From: Shewanella insulae
GTDB lineage: Bacteria > Pseudomonadota > Gammaproteobacteria > Enterobacterales > Shewanellaceae
Direction: 5' to 3'
DNA: 64,000 nt
Assembly (NCBI RefSeq): GCF_009831655.1
Contig: NZ_WRPA01000004.1
Location: forward strand, 62,001 to 126,000
The stretch's first letter is position 1. Each line of letters begins with the position of its first letter. The notes beneath the pieces were generated by a model that searched no databases, was not told the DNA's origin, and worked only from the letters and a program-made list of their open reading frames with translations. Shown here piece after piece: positions 26,037-34,851 of this stretch. Made by a program: the position numbers and the translations under genes.

Positions 26037-27269
26037 ATGTTGATTAAGCTGGCGTGGCGCAATCTCTGGCGGCAGAAGCGGCGCACCCTGCTCACCGCCT
26101 TTGCCCTGGCGCTGGCGCTGTTTCTCTCCCTCTTTATGCGCAGCATGCAGGAGGGCAGCTACGAGCACAATATCGACAACAGTGCCCGCTTCTCCACCGG
26201 CCTGATCCAGCTGCAATCCCCCGAGTATGCCACCACAGAAAGCATCGAAGACCTGCTGCCCGGCGATGACGACTTTATCGCCCCGGCAAAGGCCTTGCCC
26301 CACATCAGCTACGCCCTGCCCAGAATCGAATCTTTCCTGTTGGCCTCCAGCGAGGAGCGCTCCAAAGGCGTGCTGGTGTACGGCGTGCGGCCACAGCTGG
26401 AGAGCGACTATTCGGGCATAGAAGATAAGCTGGTGGCCGGCCGCTACTTAACCCCGGGGGCCCAGCAGGTGCTGCTGGGACAAGGATTGGCGGAGTACCT
26501 GAAGCTAGGTGTCGGCGATGAGCTGGTGCTCTATGGCCAGGGTTACCATGGCCAGACGGCGGCCGGTGTCTATCCTATTGCCGGCATACTGCATTTCCCC
26601 CTGGCCCAGCTGGACAATCAGTTGGTCTACATGCCCCTGAGTGCGGCACAAGGCCTGTTCTCAACCGGTAAACAGGTGACGGCCTGGGTGCTGCATAGCG
26701 ACAATTTGGATGAGGTGGCGCCTCTGACCGAGAGACTTTCTGCGCTTTATGGTGACAGGGTCAAGGTGCGGGACTGGCAGTCGCTGGCCCCTGAGATGGC
26801 GCAGCAGATCGCCTTGGACAGGGCGGGTGGCCTGTTTATGATCTGCCTGCTCTATCTCATTGTCGGCTTCGCCCTTTTTGCCACCATCTTGATGATGACG
26901 CTGGAGCGCAGGCGCGAATTCGGCGTCATGCTGGCGACCGGCATGGCCCGCCTGACCTTGCTGCGTTTGGTGATGTTCGAATCCTTGTTGATCGCCGCCT
27001 TGGGGACGGCACTGGGGCTTGGGGTGAGCGGCGTGGTGATAGGCTACTTCTATTATCACCCCATCTCTCTGACCGGCGAGACCGCCAGGATGATGCTCGA
27101 GATGGGCTGGGAGCCTGTAATGCCGATGAAAGTATCGCTGGCGCTGGTGCGCAATCAGGTGATCATCATACTCAGCCTGATGGCGCTCTGCCTCATCTAC
27201 CCCCTTTGGCGAACCCAGCATCTGGTGGTGGTCGCGGCCCTCAAAGGAGGTGATGATGACCAAGGATAA
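26037..27269 (+). CDS. ABC transporter permease, FtsX/LolE type (first of two)
   Basis: The 410-residue inner-membrane protein has one N-terminal transmembrane helix after an RNLWRQKRRTLLT segment, a large periplasmic domain (about residues 45-265), and three C-terminal helices ending near residue 395. This is the FtsX/MacB_PCD topology of LolC/LolE and MacB-type mechanotransmission permeases. GGGGGAGG lies just before the ATG. The gene overlaps the next permease by 14 bases. With that permease, the ATPase and the LolA-like protein it probably moves a hydrophobic cargo from the outer leaflet of the inner membrane to the periplasmic carrier. Cargo is unknown. Confidence 0.88.
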   Translation: MLIKLAWRNLWRQKRRTLLTAFALALALFLSLFMRSMQEGSYEHNIDNSARFSTGLIQLQSPEYATTESIEDLLPGDDDFIAPAKALPHISYALPRIESFLLASSEERSKGVLVYGVRPQLESDYSGIEDKLVAGRYLTPGAQQVLLGQGLAEYLKLGVGDELVLYGQGYHGQTAAGVYPIAGILHFPLAQLDNQLVYMPLSAAQGLFSTGKQVTAWVLHSDNLDEVAPLTERLSALYGDRVKVRDWQSLAPEMAQQIALDRAGGLFMICLLYLIVGFALFATILMMTLERRREFGVMLATGMARLTLLRLVMFESLLIAALGTALGLGVSGVVIGYFYYHPISLTGETARMMLEMGWEPVMPMKVSLALVRNQVIIILSLMALCLIYPLWRTQHLVVVAALKGGDDDQG

Positions 27270-28521
27270 TTCTGGCTGGCATGCGCCCATGTTGGCCCTT
27301 CTGGCCTGGCGCAATCTGTGGCGTAACCGACTGCGCACCAGCATCATGGTGTGCGCCATGGTGCTTGGCTTGGTGGGTGTGGTGGTGATGTTAGGTTTCA
27401 TGACTGGCATGTACGCCAACATGATAGATAATGCCGTCGCCTGGCAGACCAGTCACTTGCAGGTGCATAACAAAAATTATCTGCTCGACCCGGATATCAA
27501 TAGCCGGATACGCGCGCCAGAGCCCGTGCTGGCTAAGCTGGACCAGCTCGTTGAGGTGCAAGGGGTTTCGGCGCGCTTCGTGGTGCAGGGCATGCTGGCC
27601 TCACCCCGGGCGAGTCGCGGCATTCGCATCAATGGGGTTGACCCCGCTGCCGAGGCTAAGGTGACGCCTATCGCCGACAGTATCACCGAGGGGAGCTGGC
27701 TCGAGACCAGTGGACGCCACCCCATAGTGATTTCGGAAAAGACGGCGAGCCGTCTCAAGTTGCGGCTGGGTTCCAAGGTGGTGCTCACCTTCAGCAACGC
27801 AGATAAGGCGGTAAGCGGTGCGGCGTTTCGGGTTACGGGCCTCTATCGCTCCCCCTCCAGTACCTTCGATGAGGCCAACGCCTATGTGCGCCGCACCGAT
27901 TTGACTGCGCTTGCTGGTCTCGATGGTGTGCATGAGATAGCCATTCGCCTGACAAAGAGCGACAGCCTGGACAATAGCCGCGCCAAGGCGGTAGCCAGAA
28001 TATTGTCGAGCGTGCTGGCCTCCCAGGATAGGGTGCGAGACTGGCAACAAATTCAGCCCATGCTGGCCACCATTATCGCTCAGATGGACACCAGCAACGC
28101 GGTGATCTTGCTGATCTTCATCTCGGCGCTGGGGCTGGGGATCACCAACATCATGTTGATGGCGGTGTTTGAGCGCACGCGGGAGTTTGGTGTGCTGATG
28201 GCCATCGGCATGGTGAAGCGCAAGATAATGGGGTTGATCCTGCTGGAATCTCTGCTGCTTGGACTGACGGGAGCGCTACTTGGCCTCTTGCTCAGCGTGA
28301 TGGTGATAGGGCTGCTGGCACACACAGGCATCCCCCTTGGCAACATGGCCGATGGACTCGGCGCCTTCGGGGTATCGACCACCCTCTATCCCCAAGTCAC
28401 CCTAGGCCAGTATCTCTCGACCCTGGCGATGGTGGTGATTGTGAGCCTGTTGGCGGCCCTTTATCCGGCGCGGCAGATAGTCAAACAGCGTCCGGTGGAC
28501 GCCATGTCGCAGAAGCATTAG
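27256..28521 (+). CDS. ABC transporter permease, FtsX/LolC type (second of two)
   Basis: This permease has the same topology as its upstream neighbour: helix 1 after LAWRNLWRNRLRTS, a periplasmic MacB_PCD domain, and three helices near the C-terminus (MDTSNAVILLIFISALGLGITNI onward). The frame can start at GTG 27250, ATG 27253 or ATG 27256. AAAGGAGG at 27243-27250 favours ATG 27256 with a 5-base gap. The start overlaps the previous gene, so the two permeases are probably translationally coupled and form a heterodimer, as LolC and LolE do. The conserved junction and the ATPase 23 bases downstream indicate one operon. Confidence 0.88.
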   Translation: MTKDNSGWHAPMLALLAWRNLWRNRLRTSIMVCAMVLGLVGVVVMLGFMTGMYANMIDNAVAWQTSHLQVHNKNYLLDPDINSRIRAPEPVLAKLDQLVEVQGVSARFVVQGMLASPRASRGIRINGVDPAAEAKVTPIADSITEGSWLETSGRHPIVISEKTASRLKLRLGSKVVLTFSNADKAVSGAAFRVTGLYRSPSSTFDEANAYVRRTDLTALAGLDGVHEIAIRLTKSDSLDNSRAKAVARILSSVLASQDRVRDWQQIQPMLATIIAQMDTSNAVILLIFISALGLGITNIMLMAVFERTREFGVLMAIGMVKRKIMGLILLESLLLGLTGALLGLLLSVMVIGLLAHTGIPLGNMADGLGAFGVSTTLYPQVTLGQYLSTLAMVVIVSLLAALYPARQIVKQRPVDAMSQKH

Positions 28522-28544
28522 GGCCAAAGGAGTCCATATATTCC

Positions 28545-29228
28545 ATGACCATAGCGATTCAAGCATTAACTAAGATCTATAACCCCGAGAGTGACTTTCC
28601 GGTGGCGGCGGTAAAGTCACTGGATCTCACCATAGCCCAGGGGGAGTTTGTCGCCATCATGGGGCCCTCCGGCTCGGGTAAGACCACGCTGCTGAACATG
28701 ATAGGCGGCATCGACAGTCCGAGTAGCGGCGCCGTGTTTATCGATGGCGAGGATATCACCCACTTGAGCGAGCAAGCGCTAATCGCCTTTCGCCGTGATC
28801 ATGTGGGCTTTATCTTTCAAGACTATAGCCTGCTGCCCGTGCTGACGGCGCTGGAGAATGTCGAGTTTGTGATGCAGCTGCAGGGCCACAGCGAGGCCGA
28901 GTGTCGCCAGCGGGCCATGGCGTTGCTGACCCAGGTCGGGTTGGCAGGCCAGCAAGATAAGATCCCTGCCAAGTTGTCGGGCGGACAGCAACAGAGGGTG
29001 GCGGTTGCAAGGGCACTGGCTCCCAGGCCGAGATTTGTCATGGCCGATGAGCCCACCGCCAACCTGGATGCCAAGAGCACCGCCGAGCTGCTGGATATCA
29101 TGCAATCGCTCAATGAGCAGGAGGGCACCACCTTTATCTTTTCGACCCATGATCCCCGGGTGATCGCCAGGGCCAAGCGGGTGATTGTTTTCGAGGACGG
29201 CTGTCTGGTCGAGGATCGCCGCCAATGA
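28545..29228 (+). CDS. ABC transporter ATP-binding protein, LolD/MacB type
   Basis: The 227-residue cytoplasmic ATPase has Walker A GPSGSGKTT, Q-loop FQDYSLLPVLTALENV, signature LSGGQQQRVAVARAL, Walker B FVMADEPTANLD and the H-loop FSTHD. The best family match is LolD/MacB/FtsE-type subunits that partner FtsX-like permeases. AAAGGAG lies upstream of the ATG at 28545. It powers the two-permease complex encoded just before it. It is not the canonical lolD, because lolCDE usually forms a separate operon; that conclusion is inferred from context and from the presence of the LolA-like and barrel genes. Confidence 0.93.
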   Translation: MTIAIQALTKIYNPESDFPVAAVKSLDLTIAQGEFVAIMGPSGSGKTTLLNMIGGIDSPSSGAVFIDGEDITHLSEQALIAFRRDHVGFIFQDYSLLPVLTALENVEFVMQLQGHSEAECRQRAMALLTQVGLAGQQDKIPAKLSGGQQQRVAVARALAPRPRFVMADEPTANLDAKSTAELLDIMQSLNEQEGTTFIFSTHDPRVIARAKRVIVFEDGCLVEDRRQ

Positions 29229-29247
29229 TTAGGGCGTCTGAGTGCTT

Positions 29248-30537
29248 ATGCTAAAGCTAGGGTTAAGGCCATGCTTGACTGCCACCGCCTGCCTTTGGGC
29301 GGCTCTGTTGAGTCGCGGTGCTTTGGCCTCGCCCATTCCAGGCGTTACGCCTGAGCAGCCCTGGCAAGTTAAGGGCTATGTGAGTTACCTGGGCTCTGTC
29401 GTTGCCCCGGCCGAGGGCGAGCAACTGTGGGACGGTCTGCTGCACAATCGTATCGACGGCGAATATCGCTGGCAATCGCTCAGGGTAAATGTCGGCCTGC
29501 GCAATCGCCTCATGGTTGGGGATAGCGGCAGGTTGCCGGACTATGGCGACCTGCTTGCCTGGGATTCTGGCTACTGGGATCTATCGGCCAACTGGCTTGA
29601 TAGCGACGGCTGGATTGGCAACAGCCAGTTAGACCGCATCTATCTGAGCTGGCAGCTTGCTGATAACTGGGAGCTGGTCGCCGGCCGCTTTAGGGTCAAC
29701 TGGGCCATGAGCACCCTGTGGAATCCCAACGATATCTTTAATGCTTACTCTATCTATGATGTCGATTATGCCGAGCGTCGCGGGGTCGATGCCCTCAAGC
29801 TTAGCCGTCAACTGGGCTATGCCAGTCAGCTGGAGCTTGTCTATAGCCGGGGGACGGATAGCTTGATAAACGACGTATCAATAAGCCGAACGAATCGTCA
29901 GTACGCCGGGCGCTATCTTGGGCATAACGTGTTTGGCTATGATCTGGGCTGGGATTGGCAGCTGATCGTCGGCGAGACCCGTGACGATAGGGTGTTTGGC
30001 GGTGGATTTGCCGGCGATATCTGGGGCGCTGGCCTGCGTGGGGAGGTGACCCACTTCGACCCTCTAAATAGCTACAGCATCTCGCCAGTCGATGCCGAGT
30101 CAAGGACCAGCCAGGCGATCACAAGCTCGATGCAGACGCTTAAGGCCAGCACAGTAGCGACCCTGGAGCTGGATTACAGCTTCGCCAGTGATGCCAACTG
30201 GCGAGTGCTGGGCGCGGCACTCTATATCTCGTCCCCCCTGAGCGTCGACAGCGCCTTGCTCTATCTGAATCTGCCGCTCTCGGCCCGTACCTTGAGCTTC
30301 ACCACCTGGACCTATTATCTGGATCTGGGGTTAGATGTGACTCCGCTGAGTCGCCTCAGTGCCAATGCCAGTTACTATGATGATGACTCCTTCTTTGTCG
30401 GTTTAACCTACCAATATTCGCTGGCGGATGACTGGCAACTTAGCCTGATTGCTCAGCGCTTTGATGGCTCGAATACGAGTCTGTTCGGCCAGTCGGCTTC
30501 CACCTTGGGCTACCTACAGCTTAAGTGGAGTTTTTAG
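29248..30537 (+). CDS. Outer-membrane beta-barrel protein of the export cluster
   Basis: After a signal peptide (ending near ALAS), the protein shows long alternating polar/aromatic strands typical of a barrel (for example NRIDGEYRWQSLRVNVGLRNRL and WQLADNWELVAGRFRVNWAM). It ends with a terminal Phe (LKWSF), the usual BAM recognition signature. Start options are GTG 29242 or ATG 29248; I prefer the ATG. It closes the LolA-like/ABC operon and could be the outer-membrane acceptor or exit route. The exact family is not clear to me; it is not a classical trimeric porin. Confidence 0.75.
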   Translation: MLKLGLRPCLTATACLWAALLSRGALASPIPGVTPEQPWQVKGYVSYLGSVVAPAEGEQLWDGLLHNRIDGEYRWQSLRVNVGLRNRLMVGDSGRLPDYGDLLAWDSGYWDLSANWLDSDGWIGNSQLDRIYLSWQLADNWELVAGRFRVNWAMSTLWNPNDIFNAYSIYDVDYAERRGVDALKLSRQLGYASQLELVYSRGTDSLINDVSISRTNRQYAGRYLGHNVFGYDLGWDWQLIVGETRDDRVFGGGFAGDIWGAGLRGEVTHFDPLNSYSISPVDAESRTSQAITSSMQTLKASTVATLELDYSFASDANWRVLGAALYISSPLSVDSALLYLNLPLSARTLSFTTWTYYLDLGLDVTPLSRLSANASYYDDDSFFVGLTYQYSLADDWQLSLIAQRFDGSNTSLFGQSASTLGYLQLKWSF

Positions 30538-30670
30538 TTAGCCTGCCTAATCCTATGCTTAAAGGGCTTTACTTGAACCTTTCTGCTTAAACGGCTTATG
30601 TGGTACTCCAAAGCCTTAGATGCTAGGCTTGGGCCTCTTTTTTCTCTTTCTCTGCAGGAGATTAATCGAG

Positions 30671-31567
30671 TTGAACATGGCCGCTGGCGACGCTATCCCC
30701 CTACATCTCTATCTGTGCCCCTTGAACCTGCCAGGCCTTAGCGGCGAGCAGCAAGCGCGCCTGCTCGATACCTTACCTGTGGATGAGCAGCTGAAAGTGA
30801 CCCGTTATCGAATGGCTTCCGCGAGGGAGAAGGGGCTCTTGGTGAGGTGCTATCTACGCGCGCTGTTGTCACAAGCTCATGGCCTGTTAAGACAAAGCCA
30901 GCTAAATGCTGACCCAAACGGCGCTATCGCCCCGAGTGAGTGGTGCTTCGATTACCTGGACAAGGGGAAACCTGTGCTTACTGAGCCTTTCTTTACCCGT
31001 AGCCAGTTGGTGTTTAACCTGAGTCATAGCGGTGACTATATGTTGCTGGCTATCGCTCAAGCGCCGCAACTGGAGCTTGGGGTCGATATCGAGCGGCTGA
31101 GGGTAAACACGAACATTCATGCCATCCTGAATCATTACTTTACCCACCAGGAGCGAGACGCCCTGCTGGCGCTGCCGAGCGCACGTCAGCGTCAGCGCTT
31201 CTTCGATCTCTGGGCATTGAAGGAATCCTACATCAAGGCTAAGGGGATGGGGCTGGCACTCTCGCTTAAATCTTTCTATTTCGAATTGAGCGATAGCGAA
31301 CCGCGGACGATGAATTTCAAAGGCCTGGATGCCAGACAAGCCAGGCTCGAGCAGGTGGCGCGCCTGTTTCTCGTAGAAGAAGATTCTAAGCATGAGGCGT
31401 CTGAGCAAGAAAGCCCAGGTGAGCAACAGATTCAACCGGCAGCGGGCTGGCAGAGTATGCTGGGGCAACTCGATGATGAGTATCGTTTTGCACTCAGTCT
31501 CTCGTCGGTAAAACCCATAGACTGGCGATGTGAACTGGTCGACCCGCAGACGCTGTTTGCAGATTGA
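30671..31567 (+). CDS. pfaE: Phosphopantetheinyl transferase PfaE, Sfp type
   Basis: PfaE transfers 4'-phosphopantetheine from CoA to the serines of the PfaA carrier domains and is essential for PUFA synthesis. The protein shows the Sfp-family motifs LSHSGDYMLLA, GVDIERL (Mg-binding Asp/Glu) and LWALKESYIKAKGMGL. The frame can be extended to ATG 30620, but the AGGAG at 30656-30660 points to TTG 30671 (10-base gap) or ATG 30677. I choose the TTG, giving about 298 residues. Residues around 255-275 form a low-complexity Glu/Ser/Gln-rich insertion. It lies 9.5 kb from pfaA on the opposite strand, directly downstream of the envelope export cluster. That spacing is typical of Shewanella, where pfaE is detached from pfaA-D. 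Confidence 0.93.
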   Translation: MNMAAGDAIPLHLYLCPLNLPGLSGEQQARLLDTLPVDEQLKVTRYRMASAREKGLLVRCYLRALLSQAHGLLRQSQLNADPNGAIAPSEWCFDYLDKGKPVLTEPFFTRSQLVFNLSHSGDYMLLAIAQAPQLELGVDIERLRVNTNIHAILNHYFTHQERDALLALPSARQRQRFFDLWALKESYIKAKGMGLALSLKSFYFELSDSEPRTMNFKGLDARQARLEQVARLFLVEEDSKHEASEQESPGEQQIQPAAGWQSMLGQLDDEYRFALSLSSVKPIDWRCELVDPQTLFAD

Positions 31568-31604
31568 TTAGCCTAAGTTTTAATCTAGCTGTTGAGATAA
31601 AAAA

Positions 31605-31641
31605 GCAGGAAAACCAATGTGTTTAACACAGGCCTTCCTGC
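31605..31641. terminator. Nested palindrome between pfaE and the porin gene
   Basis: The outer arms GCAGGAA (31605-31611) and TTCCTGC (31635-31641) enclose an inner palindrome, TGTGTTTAACACA. There is a short A-run to the left but no clear T-run, so function as a terminator for the convergent genes is only likely. Confidence 0.4.
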
Positions 31642-31696
31642 AAGAGTCTACTTGCAAAGTCTTTTGTAATAGCGTTTGCAAGAAAGGGAGGTATTG

Positions 31697-31725
31697 GCCT
31701 ATCGCCCCCTAGGAGGGCGATAGGC
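31697..31725 (-). terminator. Stem-loop directly after the porin-like gene
   Basis: A perfect 11-base stem, GCCTATCGCCC/GGGCGATAGGC, with a 7-base loop lies just downstream of the porin stop codon on the minus strand. The following minus-strand bases are only moderately T-rich. It may protect the mRNA 3' end as well as terminate. Confidence 0.55.
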
Positions 31726-31732
31726 AAGGGAC

Positions 31733-32923
31733 TTAGTAGTTGGCCTGGAAGGTTAACCAGAGCTTATCTGTGTCGTTAGAGAAGCCATAACCTGCATCGG
31801 CACCGCTGAAGCTGGCGTATTTCACACCGACGCTATAGTGTTTGGCGAAAGGATAGGTGGCTGCTACCCCCCATTCCTTACCCATGTCCACGTCGCCGTA
31901 GTCGGAATCAAACTTGTGGTACTTGGCCAGTAGCTTGAGTCCGGCGAGTTTGGCGGTCAGGATCACATGAGTATCTACGATACCGTTTTCCCAGTTACCC
32001 TTGCCGCCGAAGAGGAACTTGTCTGTCCAACCGTTGAAGGCGTGCAGTGTGGCCAGTGGCGTGATGAAACCCGCCTTGCCATCGTCAGAGCCCAAAACTT
32101 CGTAGCCTACTTTGGCACCGAAGGCATCGAAGTTTATCCCAGCACCCAGCTTATAGTAAGCCGCCGAGTAGCTGACAGGGTTGTTGCCGCCTTCAGACTG
32201 CTGGGCGTATTCTGCCTCATAGTTAAACTTGAGTTGATCTAGCTTGATATCGCCTGTGGCGCGAAGACCATAGGTATCGGTGGAGAAGGCGGCCACATTG
32301 ATGTTGTCGATCAGGTAGGCGTAGCCACTGAGTTTAACGAAGTCTAAACCTTTGTAGTTAACGTTAAGTAGGTGGGTCTCATTCTTGTGCTCATCTTTGC
32401 CAGAGCCTTCCGGGAAGATGCGATTAACGTTATTCACGTAGGCGTAGTAAGCCGTTAGCCCCTCAACTTCTGTGTTCTTTACAGAGAAGGCATCATAGGT
32501 CTGTTCGTTTTGACGGAAGCCAACACCACCGACGAAACGTTGGTTGTCGAGCAGGATACGTTGACGGCCATATTGGGCCAAGGTGTTTGCCGGGCCGCGG
32601 TAGCCGATAAAGGCCTGATTGATCTGTGTATATTCATAGTCGGCAATCAGAGGTTCATTGTCGGTAGAGCGTACATCGTCCACTTCTGCCAGGGCAAACA
32701 GCTTGTAGATATCGCCGGTTTGATAGGTCAGGCGCGTACGTAGCGTAGTCTGATTTTGCTGGTCGACATCGGCCAGATCGACATCTTCATAACGAAGGCG
32801 AAATTTCACTTTCACCTGAGAGTCATCGATAAAGGCTTTCTTAAGGGGATCGACTGTCTCTGTCGCAAGGGCTGAGGCGGATAAGCTGGCAAGCACGGCG
32901 AGGCTGAGGGCGTGAAGTTTCAT
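31733..32923 (-). CDS. Porin-like outer-membrane beta-barrel protein
   Basis: The 396-residue protein has a typical signal peptide (MKLHALSLAVLASLSASALA) and alternating beta strands throughout (VKVKFRLRYEDVD, NQTTLRTRLTYQTG). It ends in an aromatic residue (FQANY). The strand pattern and the QRILLDNQRFVGGVGFRQNEQTYDAF region resemble alginate-export-like/OprD-like monomeric porins. Substrate is unknown. It is a single gene with a long leader and a candidate CRP-type site 115 bases upstream (33038-33053), suggesting control by carbon or respiratory status. Confidence 0.78.
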   Translation of the reverse strand: MKLHALSLAVLASLSASALATETVDPLKKAFIDDSQVKVKFRLRYEDVDLADVDQQNQTTLRTRLTYQTGDIYKLFALAEVDDVRSTDNEPLIADYEYTQINQAFIGYRGPANTLAQYGRQRILLDNQRFVGGVGFRQNEQTYDAFSVKNTEVEGLTAYYAYVNNVNRIFPEGSGKDEHKNETHLLNVNYKGLDFVKLSGYAYLIDNINVAAFSTDTYGLRATGDIKLDQLKFNYEAEYAQQSEGGNNPVSYSAAYYKLGAGINFDAFGAKVGYEVLGSDDGKAGFITPLATLHAFNGWTDKFLFGGKGNWENGIVDTHVILTAKLAGLKLLAKYHKFDSDYGDVDMGKEWGVAATYPFAKHYSVGVKYASFSGADAGYGFSNDTDKLWLTFQANY

Positions 32924-33037
32924 TAATTGTAATCCTTTTGTTTGGTCATTGCTCAGGAGCTGTTATAGGACTGCAAGAGGATTGGTTTGTTGATCTAAAA
33001 CAATGTTACAGAGTGATTGATTTTTTGTGTCAAGATT

Positions 33038-33053
33038 TGTGATAAAGATCATG
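33038..33053 (-). promoter_or_regulatory. Candidate CRP/FNR-type operator upstream of the porin-like gene
   Basis: TGTGATAAAGATCATG matches the CRP half-sites (TGTGA, six bases, TCANA) with one mismatch and also contains the FNR-like GAT...ATC symmetry. It lies in the 303-base gap 32924-33226, which contains no gene. In Shewanella, CRP controls much anaerobic metabolism. This is a visual match only. Confidence 0.4.
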
Positions 33054-33189
33054 AGCTTATACTAAATTAGAGGTATCTCTAAAGTGGTATTTTTAGGCGG
33101 TGCTAAATAATAATTTTTGCATGCTTTGAGTTGGGAGGAGTTGGTCAGTAAGGTGAATTTAGTTCATTTCTCACTTCAGTGGGGCTCAA

Positions 33190-33214
33190 AAAATAGCCCG
33201 CGAAAAGCGGGCTG
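33190..33214 (-). terminator. Rho-independent terminator after queF
   Basis: The stem AGCCCGC/GCGGGCT (33195-33213) with a GAAAA loop on the plus strand is followed, on the minus strand, by TATTTTTT. It sits 14 bases after the queF stop codon. Confidence 0.85.
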
Positions 33215-33226
33215 TTTATTAATCGA

Positions 33227-34084
33227 TTACTGGCGCGCCAGTCGATGGTTTTCGGGGGGATGCTCAAAGTCGCTGCGATAAGGGTTGATGTCTAAGCCGC
33301 CGCGGCGAGTGTAGCGGGCGTAGACGGTCAGCTTAGCGCAGTGACACAGGCGTTTGAGGTCGACGAAGATACGCTCGACACACTGCTCGTGAAACTCATT
33401 GTGCTGCCTGAAGGAGATCAGGTAACGCAGCAATTTCTCACGATCTATCTTAGGACCCTGGTAGCGGATCATCACGCTGCCCCAGTCCGGCTGAGACGTG
33501 ATCAGACAGTTAGATTTCAACAGGTTAGAGGTGAGTGTCTCGGCCACCACGCTCTTATCATCTGTGCTATCGATAAGGTAGTCGCTCGAAAATTCGTAGC
33601 TGTCGATCTCGATATCCAGATCGTCTATGCAGGTGCCTGGTAACTCAACCACGCGCTGGTTGGCGAACTGCCTTGGTTCGATGATCTTTACCACTACCTC
33701 ACCGCCGGCACAGGCAGACAGATCTTTGGCCAGGGTCTGCTGAACCTGTTCTATGGAGTCGAAGCGGGTCTGGTTGAAGCTGTTGAGATAGAGCTTGAAA
33801 GACTTGGACTCGATCAGGTTGTCGCTGTTGAAGTCGAGGATAAACTCGGCGATGGCCACCATGGGCTTGCCTTTGGCGTTCAACCAGGAGAGTTCATAGC
33901 CGGTCCAGATGTCGGCGCCATGGAAGGGCAGGGTATCGCCTAAGGCGATGGCATCCCGGTTAAGCTGGCGTGGCACGCCTTGTAGCAGGGAGGCATCGTA
34001 TTGGGCCTGATAGCCGGTCGATTTACCTAGGGTCAGTTTGGACAACGCGGGGGCGTCGCGATATGGGTCATGAACCTGTGTCAT
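33227..34084 (-). CDS. queF: NADPH-dependent 7-cyano-7-deazaguanine reductase, QueF type II
   Basis: QueF reduces preQ0 to preQ1 in queuosine tRNA-modification synthesis. The frame is open to 34192, but the start that matches the family is ATG 34084, giving 285 residues beginning [25 protein letters not shown] lies upstream. The catalytic cysteine is in [12 protein letters not shown], and the substrate-binding Glu/His is in [10 protein letters not shown]. The double-length form with two tunnel-fold halves is the gammaproteobacterial type. It is divergent from syd with a 60-base gap, as in many relatives. Confidence 0.95.
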   Translation of the reverse strand: MTQVHDPYRDAPALSKLTLGKSTGYQAQYDASLLQGVPRQLNRDAIALGDTLPFHGADIWTGYELSWLNAKGKPMVAIAEFILDFNSDNLIESKSFKLYLNSFNQTRFDSIEQVQQTLAKDLSACAGGEVVVKIIEPRQFANQRVVELPGTCIDDLDIEIDSYEFSSDYLIDSTDDKSVVAETLTSNLLKSNCLITSQPDWGSVMIRYQGPKIDREKLLRYLISFRQHNEFHEQCVERIFVDLKRLCHCAKLTVYARYTRRGGLDINPYRSDFEHPPENHRLARQ

Positions 34085-34144
34085 CAATCGTTTTTCCATG
34101 TCAAAATAGGCGCATATTATACTTAAAATTCGGGTAACTGCTAA

Positions 34145-34807
34145 GTGTCTTCTTTGCCTTCGCTGGATCAATTTTTTACGCTTTATCATCAAGCCTATAG
34201 CGATAAACTGGGGGAATCGCCCCGCTATTTCCCGTTGGGGGAAGCCTCAATCTGTGTCCTGGCCTGTGATCAGGAAAAGGTCGAAGACTCGCCTGAGCGG
34301 TCGGTGCAGTGGCAGGCAGTGAAACGCGATAACCAGGGGCAGTTCGATAACATAGAGCATGCCCTCTCCATCACTCTGCATCCGAGCATACAGGCCTTCT
34401 ACGGGCGTTACTTTGCCGCGCCGCTGATGTTTGAGTCCGACTTTGGCGAGGGCGAGCTGTTGCAGCCCTGGAACCAGCAAGATTTCGAATATCTACAGCA
34501 AAATCTCATCGGCCATCTGATGATGAAACAGAAGCTGAAACAACCTGCGACCTGGTTTATTGGCGTGCTTGGCGAGGGGGATGAGATGCTGGTGGTGGAG
34601 AACGAGACCGGCAGCGTCTGGATAGAGATCCCAGGTGAGCAGCCCCATCGTCAATTGGCCGCTAGCCTGGAGGACTTTATCGCCTCTATTCGGCCCCGGG
34701 TCTGTCCGCCACAGAAGCCTGTCGAAGCGCCAATGCCCGAGACAGATCATCCCGGGATATGGCAGCGACTCAAGACCATGTGGCGACATCTAATCGCTAA
34801 AAAATAG
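34145..34807 (+). CDS. syd: Syd, SecY-interacting protein
   Basis: Syd is a peripheral inner-membrane protein that binds SecY and may monitor translocon quality. The protein (220 residues from a GTG start) contains the family pattern [12 protein letters not shown] near the start, then [19 protein letters not shown] and the acidic patch [18 protein letters not shown]. Its C-terminus is extended by about 35 residues relative to the short E. coli protein. The GTG is the first plausible start; no ATG with a good ribosome-binding site is seen upstream. Divergent from queF. Confidence 0.92.
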   Translation: MSSLPSLDQFFTLYHQAYSDKLGESPRYFPLGEASICVLACDQEKVEDSPERSVQWQAVKRDNQGQFDNIEHALSITLHPSIQAFYGRYFAAPLMFESDFGEGELLQPWNQQDFEYLQQNLIGHLMMKQKLKQPATWFIGVLGEGDEMLVVENETGSVWIEIPGEQPHRQLAASLEDFIASIRPRVCPPQKPVEAPMPETDHPGIWQRLKTMWRHLIAKK

Positions 34808-34851
34808 TTAGGGCGCTTAGCGATAGTCGGTTCGTTCATCGGTAGTTGCGG

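Noticed and set aside
34085-34192. 36-residue N-terminal extension of QueF
   Set aside because: The basic extension is absent in the family and overlaps the syd start on the other strand; ATG 34084 fits the known N-terminus.
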